Origin: Methylophilaceae bacterium UBA6140
GTDB lineage: Bacteria > Pseudomonadota > Gammaproteobacteria > Burkholderiales > Methylophilaceae
DNA: 9,261 bases
Assembly: GCA_002423265.1 (NCBI GenBank)
Contig: DIVE01000098.1
Span: 5,403 to 14,663, forward strand
Direction: 5' to 3'
The position numbers were made by a program, and so were the translations under genes. Positions within the stretch are counted from its first letter, which is position 1, and the number at the start of each line of letters is the position of its first letter. The notes beneath the pieces are model-generated. The model had not been told where the DNA came from. It saw only the letters and a program-made list of their open reading frames with translations, and did no database searches. Of this stretch, positions 1 through 6,180 are shown one piece after another.

Positions 1-54
1 CTGGTGAAATACACCCCGGGAAGAACATGTCTTGTTTTTGAAGCCAGCAAATAA
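1..54 (+). CDS. C-terminal end of an unidentified protein (partial)
   Basis: Frame 1 is open from the first base and reads LVKYTPGRTCLVFEASK before a TAA at 52-54. The bidirectional hairpin terminator at 71-108 follows 16 bases later, which is what a convergent gene running in from the left would need. Only 17 residues are visible, so no family can be assigned. The residues look like ordinary protein rather than a noise frame, but so short a stretch could be open by chance. Confidence 0.4.
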   Translation: MVKYTPGRTCLVFEASK

Positions 55-70
55 TACTTCTGGTTTAACA

Positions 71-108
71 ACAATAAAAAACGCCGCTAATGCGGCGTTT
101 TTTATTGT
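71..108. terminator. Bidirectional rho-independent terminator between convergent genes
   Basis: A perfect 17-bp inverted repeat (71-87 with 92-108) has a 4-base TAAT loop. Its core ACGCCGC/GCGGCGT is flanked by A5 on the left and T5 on the right, so either strand presents a GC stem followed by a U tract. It lies 11 bases beyond the stop of the minus-strand OMP gene and 16 beyond the stop of the plus-strand fragment. The core matches the terminator at 1365-1415. Confidence 0.9.
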
Positions 109-119
109 CCTGGCTAAAA

Positions 120-1223
120 CTAGAACTGCCAGTTGATACCAACCCTTATAGTGTGAAACGCCGGATCTACGTCGCTGATAGCGGCTGCGAAGCGACTGGC
201 TGCACCATCACCGACAGCATTGTCATAGCCGATACTTGATTCTTTCTTGCTTCCCAGATCAACGTAAAGATAGGTGACGTTGGCAATAATATTCTCCTTG
301 ATGAGGTAATCAAAACCAGCACCGACCGTCCAGCCATATTCGGTATCAGTACCACCTATCGAGCCTGAATTCGTAACAGGTAGACCGTAATTTGCATCGT
401 CAAATGCATTAGTTGCATCATGACTATAGCTGTAGTCATTGAACTCGTACTTGGCCTTGTTTCTTACTTTTCCGTATGCAAGACCGGCCGTTACAAATGG
501 CAGAAAATCATCATTAACCAAATAACCTACCCTGCCACGAACCGTACCAAACCAATCAACACCCAGATCGGATGCACGCACGGTAGAGTCTATCTTGCCT
601 GAAGTGTTACCTGCATCATCCGGAGAAACAGGCGGAGGGGAACCATCAAAGTATGGGTTCGATTCAGCATACAATATCGATTCCGAGCTGGATGATGCCG
701 ACACTGACTTGTCTTTGATTTTTGTAAAATCAGCCTCTACGCCGTACACGTATCTATTTTTCTGCCAGTTGTAACCGGCTTTGATACCACCCAGGAATCT
801 GTTTCCGTCTTCACTGTTTTTCACAAACGTCTTGATGATTTCACTAATCGGATTGTCTGAATAAACTGGTGGTGGTGTGTCGCCAAAAGGGTCAAATATC
901 GGCTTGGCAAACCAGCGCGCATTGGGGTTTTGTTGCAGACAGTCTTCCTCGCCGTTCAATCCGGGCAGAATGCGACCGCTTTTCGCGTTATAGCAAAAGC
1001 TGCCATCGCCATCCCTGTCAAGCTCAGGCCCATCATCCGGGCTGTAATAATCAGAAGCAGCAGTATTGGCCTCAATACTTTTGTCTTAACCTGCTGAAGA
1101 ACCTATGAAGGCACCGATGTACGGGCCTGCCCACGCACCAGTTGCCACTGCATTCTCGGCATTAGCCGCCATTGAATGTGAAGCCAGAATTGTCAGAATC
1201 GAAGTAATCGTTATTGCGCGCAT
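120..1223 (-). pseudogene. Outer-membrane beta-barrel (Omp25/OmpA-like) gene interrupted by one TAA
   Basis: Reading from ATG at 1223-1221, codons 1-45 encode a signal peptide (cleavage probably after ANA, residue 22) and the first barrel strand WAGPYIGAFIGSS. Codon 46 (1088-1086) is TAA. The same frame then stays open for 321 more codons to TAG at 122-120 and aligns throughout with the intact paralogue at 1426-2430: FLGGIKAGYNWQ, GVDWFGTVRGRVGY, LPFVTAGLAYGKVRNK, GWTVGAGFDY, and a terminal RVGINWQF. The paralogue has GAA (Glu45) where this gene has TAA, a single G-to-T difference. As written, the product is a 45-residue stub. The ATG at 959-957 would start a 279-residue protein with no signal peptide, so it would not be a working outer-membrane protein. 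No frameshift or deletion is seen, so decay is very recent, the stop is read through, or the base is a sequencing error. The protein would be a small surface porin or opacity-type barrel; its ligand is unknown. Confidence 0.85.
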
Positions 1224-1268
1224 TTTTGCCCCGTTTTTAGTGTTATATGAAGAATTAGCTTATTATCA

Positions 1269-1296
1269 TTTTTATCATATATCCAACGGGTGTCAA
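1269..1296 (-). promoter_or_regulatory. Likely sigma70 promoter of the distal OMP paralogue
   Basis: On the minus strand a perfect -35 TTGACA (1296-1291) is followed 16 bases later by an A/T-rich -10 like TAAAAA (1274-1269), in a strongly AT-rich stretch. The start codon at 1223 would follow a leader of roughly 40 bases that contains a GGGG ribosome-binding site. The -35 is convincing; the exact -10 is not. Confidence 0.45.
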
Positions 1297-1364
1297 ATTA
1301 TTTCTCTTGCATAATTATCATATGTTGCATAAATACAACATTATTTGTGTGCACTCAAGAGAGA

Positions 1365-1415
1365 TTTGCAGCAATAAAAAACGCCGCTTAAAGCGGCGTT
1401 TTTTATTGCTGCAAA
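1365..1415 (-). terminator. Long hairpin terminator of the intact OMP gene
   Basis: A perfect 24-bp inverted repeat (1365-1388 with 1392-1415) has only three unpaired loop bases. It starts 10 bases past the stop of the intact OMP gene. The central ATAAAAAACGCCGC/GCGGCGTTTTTTAT part is the same as in the terminator at 71-108, so the terminator appears to have been duplicated along with the gene. It also separates the two paralogues transcriptionally. Confidence 0.9.
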
Positions 1416-1425
1416 GTGAGTTACA

Positions 1426-2430
1426 TCAGAACTGCCAATTCAATCCGACACGCAAAACATGGAATGAGGGGTCAACCTCGGAACCAACGAATGCTGTACG
1501 AGAACCTGACGGGCCAAGGTAAGCGTAGCTGGCTTCTTTTTTACCGCCCAAATCCACATAAAGATAAGTCACGTTGGCCAATATATTTTTGGTCAAGCGA
1601 TAATCTACACCGGCACCAACTGTCCAGCCTGTTTCCGTATCTTTACCGCCTACGCTACCTGATGTTACTGCAGTATCTTCGGTGTAGTAATCTGTATCGG
1701 CAATCTGGTAACTCAATTTGTTTCTGACCTTGCCATAGGCAAAACCAGCAGTGACAAAAGGCAGCAGATTGTCGTTGACGGCATAACCGAGGCGCCCACG
1801 CACGGTACCAAACCAGTCGACACCCAGCTTACCCTTGGCATTGACTGCAATCATTCCGGGAGTTTCGCCTACCAACTCCTCGTTCTCAATAAGCGCGGCT
1901 TCTGCTGATGCGCTTTCACGCAGGGTTTTGTCCCTTACCGAACTGATGTCTGCTTCCAGACCATATACCAAGCGGTCTCTCTGCCAGTTATAACCGACCT
2001 TGATACCACCGAGGAAACGGCCGCTGTCAGTGGAATTGCGCATGAGTTGGCTTGCAATCAACGGCTCCCCAATTACACTGCCACCACCACCGCCACCACC
2101 GCCACCGCCGTCGGTGGCAATCCATACGGCATTCGGATTACTATTCAAGCACTCCTCTGGCCCTGTCAAACCGTTAATGATATTTCCGCTCTGAGCGTTG
2201 TAGCAGTAGCCTCCTGGATCTTCTTGACCTGGCGGCGGTTCCTCACCGTCCAACTGATAGTCAACTGCTCTTGCATTTGCTCTCACTGAGCGGTCTTCGC
2301 CGAAAGAAGAACCGATGAAAGCACCGATATACGGGCCTGCCCAGGCCGATGAACTTGCTGCATCATCTGCATGAGCCGTTACGCCATACATGGAAAGAAT
2401 TAATAATGAACCTACTGTCACCGCGCGCAT
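1426..2430 (-). CDS. Outer-membrane beta-barrel protein (Omp25/OmpA-like porin family), poly-Gly loop
   Basis: A 334-residue secreted barrel protein of the OMP_b-brl / opacity-protein type. Residues 1-21 form a signal peptide (probable cleavage AHA|DD). WAGPYIGAFIG (30-40) is the first strand, followed by a long insert (45-135) with Cys76 and Cys94 and ten consecutive Gly (108-117). The family signatures FLGGIKVGYNWQ (139-150), GVDWFGTVRGRLGY (203-216), LPFVTAGFAYGKVRN (223-237), GWTVGAGVDY (268-277) and TYLYVDLG (288-295) follow. The last residue is Phe, as needed for insertion by the BAM machinery. The start is supported by AGGGGA placed 7 bases upstream. The role is inferred to be structural, adhesive or small-solute porin; no ligand can be named. 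It is the upstream member of a tandem pair whose other copy (120-1223) carries a stop. The 145-base AT-rich gap to the next gene presumably holds its promoter, but I see no convincing -35/-10 pair. Confidence 0.88.
   Translation of the reverse strand: MRAVTVGSLLILSMYGVTAHADDAASSSAWAGPYIGAFIGSSFGEDRSVRANARAVDYQLDGEEPPPGQEDPGGYCYNAQSGNIINGLTGPEECLNSNPNAVWIATDGGGGGGGGGGSVIGEPLIASQLMRNSTDSGRFLGGIKVGYNWQRDRLVYGLEADISSVRDKTLRESASAEAALIENEELVGETPGMIAVNAKGKLGVDWFGTVRGRLGYAVNDNLLPFVTAGFAYGKVRNKLSYQIADTDYYTEDTAVTSGSVGGKDTETGWTVGAGVDYRLTKNILANVTYLYVDLGGKKEASYAYLGPSGSRTAFVGSEVDPSFHVLRVGLNWQF
2080..2109 (-). repeat. GGY triplet microsatellite encoding ten glycines
   Basis: Ten consecutive GGC/GGT codons encode Gly108-Gly117 of the intact OMP gene. 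The tract is interrupted by C/T third-base changes, so slippage would be less frequent than in a pure repeat. Changes by whole triplets would alter a probable surface loop without changing frame. The paralogue has no Gly tract at this place; it has a proline-rich DTPPPVYSD segment instead. Confidence 0.85.
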
Positions 2431-2574
2431 AATTGTCCCCTGTCTAGTTTATGCTTTTATTAGTTTTTTTACTGGTTAAACAATAAACTGTATTTATAAA
2501 CATGTCTATTATTTTTTATGACTTACAAGCTCAAATTGTTACAAAAATACAACAACTTCGCCAATTCTGATGCA

Positions 2575-3771
2575 TTATAAAATTCGTAGCACTACCTGCT
2601 TGGTAAAGAAGCTGAAGCACAGATATTCATACACCCAGCCGTTCAGCTTGACAGCCTCCTGAAAAGCCTTCAACTCATCTTCACGCCAGTGCTGGTTGCC
2701 GATATATTCGTCGAATACGATCACAGTGCCCGGCTTTATGCGTGGCGCCAATAAATCGAGGACCGTCTTTGTCGAGCTGTAGGTATCACAGTCGATGTTG
2801 ATCAGGCGCACATCCTTATCGTGCTGTTTGAGGAACTCTGGCAACGTCTGATCAAACCAACCTTTGTGCAAGGTCACGTTCGCCGGCACTTCCGGCATCA
2901 CGCCCTTGGTCGTGTAGCTGCCTTTCGGCTCATGATGCCAGACATCGGGCAGCCCCTCGAAACTGTCAAAGCCATGAACGGGCTGTTGCGCGAGGTTGGC
3001 CAGCATGCAGATCGAATTGCCGAACCGGACGCCGAACTCCAGCACCAAGCCCTGGTTTTTAGCTTCACGCATAGCCAGCTTGAAGGTATCAATGGCACTA
3101 CCCGCGATGGGAATCGATTTGCCGCCAGCGTTTTTAAGATAGTCCCAGGCATCAATACGCGCTTGATAAAGCGGCTGGCTTTTGATCAAGCTGAATTGGG
3201 CATTGGCCTTTTCGGTTTCTCCAACATAATCATGCAGCAAGCCCAGCATGAAGCGCGCTTCGAGATCGCGCGGATTCGCTAGCAGCGTCTTTCCCAGCGC
3301 GTTTACAGACTTGGATAAATCACCGGCATCTATTAATACCGCATGCAAGTTGAATAAGGCATCAGCGTAGTCGGGGGCGAGCGTTATAGCTTTCCTGTAA
3401 TGCGCAACCGCCAAATCAATTTCGCCCATTTCATGGAATGCCAAGCCGAGGTTGTTATAAAACTCCGGGTTCTTGCCGTTCAGCTTGATTGCCCGCTCAC
3501 CATAATCGACAGCCTCCCGTGTTTGCCCTTGCTTTATCGCAACTGAACTGAGCAAGTGCCAAGCATCGGCTTGATTGGCATTGGCTGAAAGGCTCTCTCT
3601 GGCAAGTTGCTCCGCATCTTCTATAAATCCTTGACGAAAGAGATTCCAGGCCGCTTGAAAAGACTGCGTGCTATCTGCGGCAGATGTCCTGATCTTTGCG
3701 CAACAGTGCTTAAATTTCTTTCCACTTCCACAAGGGCACAAATCGTTTCGGCCGATCTTGGAATAGCTCAA
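2575..3771 (-). CDS. SEC-C motif / TPR / TylF-type SAM methyltransferase fusion protein
   Basis: A 398-residue cytoplasmic protein in three parts. Residues 5-24 are an SEC-C metal-binding motif, IGRNDLCPCGSGKKFKHCC, with the expected Cys12, Cys14, Cys23 and Cys24 for zinc. About 35-200 are tetratricopeptide repeats (for example 68-101, 102-135 and 136-169, with NNLGLAFHEMGEIDLAVAHY). About 240-398 are a class I SAM-dependent methyltransferase of the macrocin O-methyltransferase (TylF) type: glycine-rich motif LEFGVRFGNS (244-253), GFDSFEGLP (267-275), NIDCDTY (325-331) and VFDEY (352-356). The start is TTG: the codon before it is an in-frame TAA, no ATG is available, AGGGAG lies 6 bases upstream, and the SEC-C motif follows at once. 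The substrate is unknown; the TPR part suggests a protein partner or a glycan/peptide target. The gene stands alone between an intergenic gap and the lipoprotein terminator. Confidence 0.88.
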   Translation of the reverse strand: MSYSKIGRNDLCPCGSGKKFKHCCAKIRTSAADSTQSFQAAWNLFRQGFIEDAEQLARESLSANANQADAWHLLSSVAIKQGQTREAVDYGERAIKLNGKNPEFYNNLGLAFHEMGEIDLAVAHYRKAITLAPDYADALFNLHAVLIDAGDLSKSVNALGKTLLANPRDLEARFMLGLLHDYVGETEKANAQFSLIKSQPLYQARIDAWDYLKNAGGKSIPIAGSAIDTFKLAMREAKNQGLVLEFGVRFGNSICMLANLAQQPVHGFDSFEGLPDVWHHEPKGSYTTKGVMPEVPANVTLHKGWFDQTLPEFLKQHDKDVRLINIDCDTYSSTKTVLDLLAPRIKPGTVIVFDEYIGNQHWREDELKAFQEAVKLNGWVYEYLCFSFFTKQVVLRIL

Positions 3772-3801
3772 TTACTTCTCCCTGATGTGTTGCATACTCA
3801 T

Positions 3802-3820
3802 TTTATACAACTGATTGTAT
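3802..3820 (-). promoter_or_regulatory. Possible promoter/operator of the methyltransferase gene
   Basis: A 6-bp inverted repeat ATACAA-CTGA-TTGTAT (3805-3820) overlaps a -10-like TATAAA on the minus strand (3807-3802), about 30 bases upstream of the TTG start. No good -35 is visible, so this is a weak suggestion of a regulated promoter. Confidence 0.25.
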
Positions 3821-3879
3821 CGCATGCGGGCAAACCCATAGACAATCATACAAATTCGAGTTGTCCAAACGCACAAATA

Positions 3880-3900
3880 AAAATGACACCCGAAGGTGCC
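3880..3900 (-). terminator. C(UUCG)G hairpin terminator of the lipoprotein gene
   Basis: On the minus strand GGCACC-TTCG-GGTGTC forms a six-pair stem (one G-U) closed by the very stable C(UUCG)G tetraloop. It is followed within two bases by TTTTTATTT. It lies 21 bases past the stop of the small lipoprotein gene. The loop and most of the stem match the porin terminator at 4205-4228. Confidence 0.75.
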
Positions 3901-3921
3901 TGAATGCAATACAAGTAAGCT

Positions 3922-4179
3922 TTACTTAACGCAACGGAAGGTCAATTCACGCCGACCGCCAACAGGGTTTTCCAGTTTGTTTAATGTCTCATAGGCACCT
4001 TTACAAGTCTGGCGAGCCTTATCGTTACAACTACCCCAATCTTCTACGGTGCCGCTGCAGCTCGTGAAATAAGTGCCCTGCTTCGCATCGATTAGCGTGA
4101 CTGGTTGTTGTTGGCCCTTCATGAGCTGCGCGCAGCTTGAAAGCAATAAAGCTAAAAACACTAAAGCTACTTGTTTCAT
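3922..4179 (-). CDS. Small cysteine-rich lipoprotein, function unknown
   Basis: An 85-residue predicted lipoprotein. Residues 1-15 are a short hydrophobic signal with the lipobox LSSC, giving lipid attachment at Cys16. Residue 17 is Ala rather than Asp, so sorting to the outer membrane is likely. The mature part has four more cysteines (41, 51, 59, 83), enough for two periplasmic disulfides. It ends in a basic/aromatic GGRRELTFRCVK. I do not recognise a named family. A weak GGAA lies a few bases before the ATG. The gene sits 76 bases after the porin stop, with the porin terminator between them. It must therefore be read by leakage through that terminator or from a promoter overlapping the porin's 3' end; none is obvious. 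Confidence 0.75.
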   Translation of the reverse strand: MKQVALVFLALLLSSCAQLMKGQQQPVTLIDAKQGTYFTSCSGTVEDWGSCNDKARQTCKGAYETLNKLENPVGGRRELTFRCVK

Positions 4180-4204
4180 GTCATTCCGATCTATCAGTAA
4201 ATAA

Positions 4205-4228
4205 AAACGGCACCCGAAGGTGCCGTTT
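4205..4228 (-). terminator. C(UUCG)G hairpin terminator of the porin gene
   Basis: A perfect 10-bp stem (4205-4214 with 4219-4228) is capped, on the minus strand, by the tetraloop C(UUCG)G. A T5 tract runs off the stem into TTTTTATTTA. It starts 27 bases past the porin stop codon, a classic rho-independent terminator for an abundant mRNA. Confidence 0.9.
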
Positions 4229-4255
4229 CAGCTTTCAATTCAACTAAGATAAATC

Positions 4256-5506
4256 TTAGAAGAACATGATCGCGCCGAGGGAGATGGTCTTAGCACCACC
4301 ATTACCCGAGCAACCAACTGGGCATACATCGTTAACAACTTTTACGTTATCGTAATCAGTGTCTGTGTATTCAGCAACGAGGTTCAAACTCTTGGTAAGT
4401 GGGTGGTATGCACCGACGATCCAAGATTCATTCTTGAAGTCACCGCCAGCTTGATCAATTTTGCTTTGACCCCAGGAAGCACCAACCTTGGTACCAATGC
4501 CTGGGATGGTGTAGGTAGCTTGTACATAGCCACCGTCAACATCGTATTCGCCGTACCAAAGGCCGAGACCAGATGCTGGGGTGTTACCACGCACTACTAC
4601 TGGCAGACCAGCACCTTCACCATCATAGTAGTAACCTACCAGAGTCAGACCACCGAAAGAAACCTTACCACCGATTTCCATCATCTTTACGGTGTCTTCA
4701 TCGTGAGATGCACCGAACAAAGCTGGATCAGCTGCCGAGTTATCAACCTTCTGATGCAGACCACCTACCCAAACCTTACCGGAAACGTCACCAGCCCACT
4801 CATAGGAAACCTTAGCGTCGAAACCGATATCGCTGTTATCAGAGTTACCCCATGGCTGGCGAGCTGCAGCTGCGAAGCTGAAACCGTTCCAGTTTGGAGA
4901 ATGATAGGCAATTTGACCAACCCAATCAGCATAGATATAGCCAGAACCGATACGGCCTAATGTGGAAGAACCGTTACCACCAGCACCTGTACCAACACCC
5001 AGCAGAGTCATGTCAGACAAGATCGCGTCGGAACCGAAGATGCCGAGGTCACGACCCATCTTGATAGTACCCCAGGAGGCATCACCGAAAGTCATGTAAG
5101 CTTGACGAATGTTCAGGCTGTTACCGCCTGCACCATTGTTCTGGCCCAAATCACCACCGTAGTAACCACTACCGGAACCAACTGTGCCTTCGGAGTTACT
5201 GTCAACGCCAGTAAAGAATGTGAACTGGAATGCGATATCCAGATCGTTTTGACGAGTCTTACCACCGATACCCAGCGCTGCAGGCAACAGGCCAGTAGAA
5301 ATGGTGTTAGCGTTTTCACCACCTGGTGCGCCGTCAACATCATTATCCAAAATGCCATCAAAGCGTGTGTTGCTGTAGTAAGCGTTTACGTTACCACCGA
5401 TGTCGATGGTCCAGTCGCCTGCTGGAATGGTGATACCAGCGTTAGCGGCTGAAGCGCCGAATGCCATAACGGCACCAGCAACTGCCATACCTAATTTCTT
5501 ATTCAT
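4256..5506 (-). CDS. General Gram-negative porin (betaproteobacterial type)
   Basis: A 416-residue outer-membrane porin, expected to be a trimeric 16-stranded barrel for diffusion of small solutes. Residues 1-23 are a signal peptide, MNKKLGMAVAG onward, cleaved after ANA before GITIPAGDW. The start is set by AGGAGA 5 bases upstream of ATG. The body alternates amphipathic strands with Gly/Ser/Asn-rich loops. LNIRQAYMTFGDASWGTIKMGRD is the conserved strand-plus-loop region before the constriction loop of this porin class, and the protein ends GAIMFF, a BAM-recognised C-terminal Phe. The only cysteines, 395 and 399, lie in the last loop and probably form a disulfide. Codon use is narrow, consistent with high expression. 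It is monocistronic: a long leader with repeats upstream and a strong hairpin downstream. Substrate preference cannot be read from the sequence. Confidence 0.92.
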   Translation of the reverse strand: MNKKLGMAVAGAVMAFGASAANAGITIPAGDWTIDIGGNVNAYYSNTRFDGILDNDVDGAPGGENANTISTGLLPAALGIGGKTRQNDLDIAFQFTFFTGVDSNSEGTVGSGSGYYGGDLGQNNGAGGNSLNIRQAYMTFGDASWGTIKMGRDLGIFGSDAILSDMTLLGVGTGAGGNGSSTLGRIGSGYIYADWVGQIAYHSPNWNGFSFAAAARQPWGNSDNSDIGFDAKVSYEWAGDVSGKVWVGGLHQKVDNSAADPALFGASHDEDTVKMMEIGGKVSFGGLTLVGYYYDGEGAGLPVVVRGNTPASGLGLWYGEYDVDGGYVQATYTIPGIGTKVGASWGQSKIDQAGGDFKNESWIVGAYHPLTKSLNLVAEYTDTDYDNVKVVNDVCPVGCSGNGGAKTISLGAIMFF

Positions 5507-5540
5507 ATCTATCTCCTGTTGCGTTTAATTTACTGTTATC

Positions 5541-5580
5541 AGGTTCACCTTAGCGAACTTGATATCAGAGTTCGCGAACT
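5541..5580 (-). promoter_or_regulatory. Repeat cluster in the porin leader (operator or mRNA hairpin)
   Basis: GCGAACT at 5553-5559 pairs with AGTTCGC at 5569-5575, enclosing the 8-bp palindrome TGATATCA (5560-5567). A second direct copy of GCGAACT at 5574-5580 is 21 bases from the first and makes TTCGCGAA (5571-5578) palindromic. AGGTTCACCT (5541-5550) is a further short inverted repeat. The cluster lies 35-75 bases upstream of the porin ATG. It could be a regulator site with two helical-turn spacing, or a leader hairpin controlling translation or mRNA stability. Confidence 0.45.
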
Positions 5581-5602
5581 CCCCTTACGGAAAGGTAGAT
5601 GT

Positions 5603-5632
5603 AGTATGCCAAAGCGAAATACGGCATCGCAA
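5603..5632 (-). promoter_or_regulatory. Candidate porin promoter
   Basis: On the minus strand TTGCGA (5632-5627) and CATACT (5608-5603) are separated by 18 bases; each matches the sigma70 consensus at four of six positions. Transcription would start near 5596, giving a leader of about 90 bases that includes the repeat cluster. The rest of the roughly 400-base gap 5507-5913 holds only short inverted repeats and the divergent toxin-antitoxin promoter. Confidence 0.3.
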
Positions 5633-5856
5633 GGAATTCTTGGAGTTTTGTGTCTCTTTTTGGTGGAATGTTGTTTTTTTGCAACAAACCGCTTGAGGTT
5701 TCAGGCGCAAAGCGGCTTTAACGTTTATTGCTTCAGCCTCTTAATAAAAATGGTCGTGCTTTAATTTTCAGCATTTCATTGAACGTTTGCGCTAAAAAAT
5801 TCAGCAGCCATGAATTTGCTTCCGCACTGCTTCAGAATTTGTCTTGAATTAATATT

Positions 5857-5900
5857 TTGAATTGTAGTCTTAACATGACTACAATCATAATTACGTAATT
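5857..5900 (+). promoter_or_regulatory. Promoter and operator of the dinJ-yafQ module
   Basis: TTGAAT (5857-5862) and TACAAT (5880-5885) sit exactly 17 bases apart, a good sigma70 promoter with a start near 5892. A perfect 9-bp inverted repeat, ATTGTAGTC at 5861-5869 with GACTACAAT at 5877-5885, fills the space from the -35 edge to the end of the -10. A 12-bp palindrome, AATTACGTAATT (5889-5900), covers the start site. Ribbon-helix-helix antitoxins repress their own operons at such sites, so autoregulation by the antitoxin and its toxin complex is inferred. Confidence 0.7.
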
Positions 5901-5913
5901 TGGAGCATTGATC

Positions 5914-6180
5914 ATGGCTAATTCAGAGACCTACGTGCGTGCGCGCATAGACGCAAAAACAAAAGAGCAGGCAACAAATGCACTTGAAGCAATGGGGCTA
6001 TCCGTCTCGGATGCAATTCGCATGCTGATGCTGCGCGTTGCCAATGAACGACGCCTGCCTTTTGAGGTGGTAGTGCCTAATCTTTCAACCCAACGAGCAA
6101 TGGAAGAACTCGAGGCAGGAAAAGGCAAAAAATTCAATCGCGTTGAAGATTTGATGGCGGATTTGAATGCGGACGATTGA
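5914..6180 (+). CDS. dinJ: RelB/DinJ-family antitoxin
   Basis: An 88-residue type II antitoxin that should bind and neutralise the YafQ-like toxin encoded next to it and repress the shared promoter. Residues 1-48 (MANSETYVRARIDAKTK, then GLSVSDAIRMLMLRVA) have the form of a ribbon-helix-helix DNA-binding domain of the RelB/DinJ family. The charged C-terminal half (RAMEELEAGKGKKF, ending LMADLNADD) is the expected flexible toxin-wrapping part. ATG at 5914 is preferred over the in-frame TTG two codons upstream, because GGAG at 5902-5905 is 8 bases before ATG and MANSE is a usual beginning. The stop overlaps the toxin start by 14 bases. Confidence 0.9.
   Translation: MANSETYVRARIDAKTKEQATNALEAMGLSVSDAIRMLMLRVANERRLPFEVVVPNLSTQRAMEELEAGKGKKFNRVEDLMADLNADD

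Noticed and set aside
120..959. Treating 120-959 as a complete 279-residue gene
   Set aside because: It would lack the signal peptide and first strand. The missing N-terminus is present upstream in the same frame behind a single TAA, so the truncated start is an artefact of the stop.
2821..3282. Plus-strand open frame of 153 codons opposite the methyltransferase
   Set aside because: Antisense to the conserved SAM-binding and TPR regions; no ribosome-binding site and no family resemblance.
4403..4960. Plus-strand open frame of 185 codons opposite the porin
   Set aside because: Antisense to an unambiguous porin; the sequence is repetitive Thr/Leu-rich with no motifs.
5519..5764. Plus-strand open frame of 81 codons in the porin upstream region
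   Set aside because: It runs through the porin's leader and promoter, has no ribosome-binding site, and its composition (Cys/Phe-rich, no recognisable domain) looks like noise.
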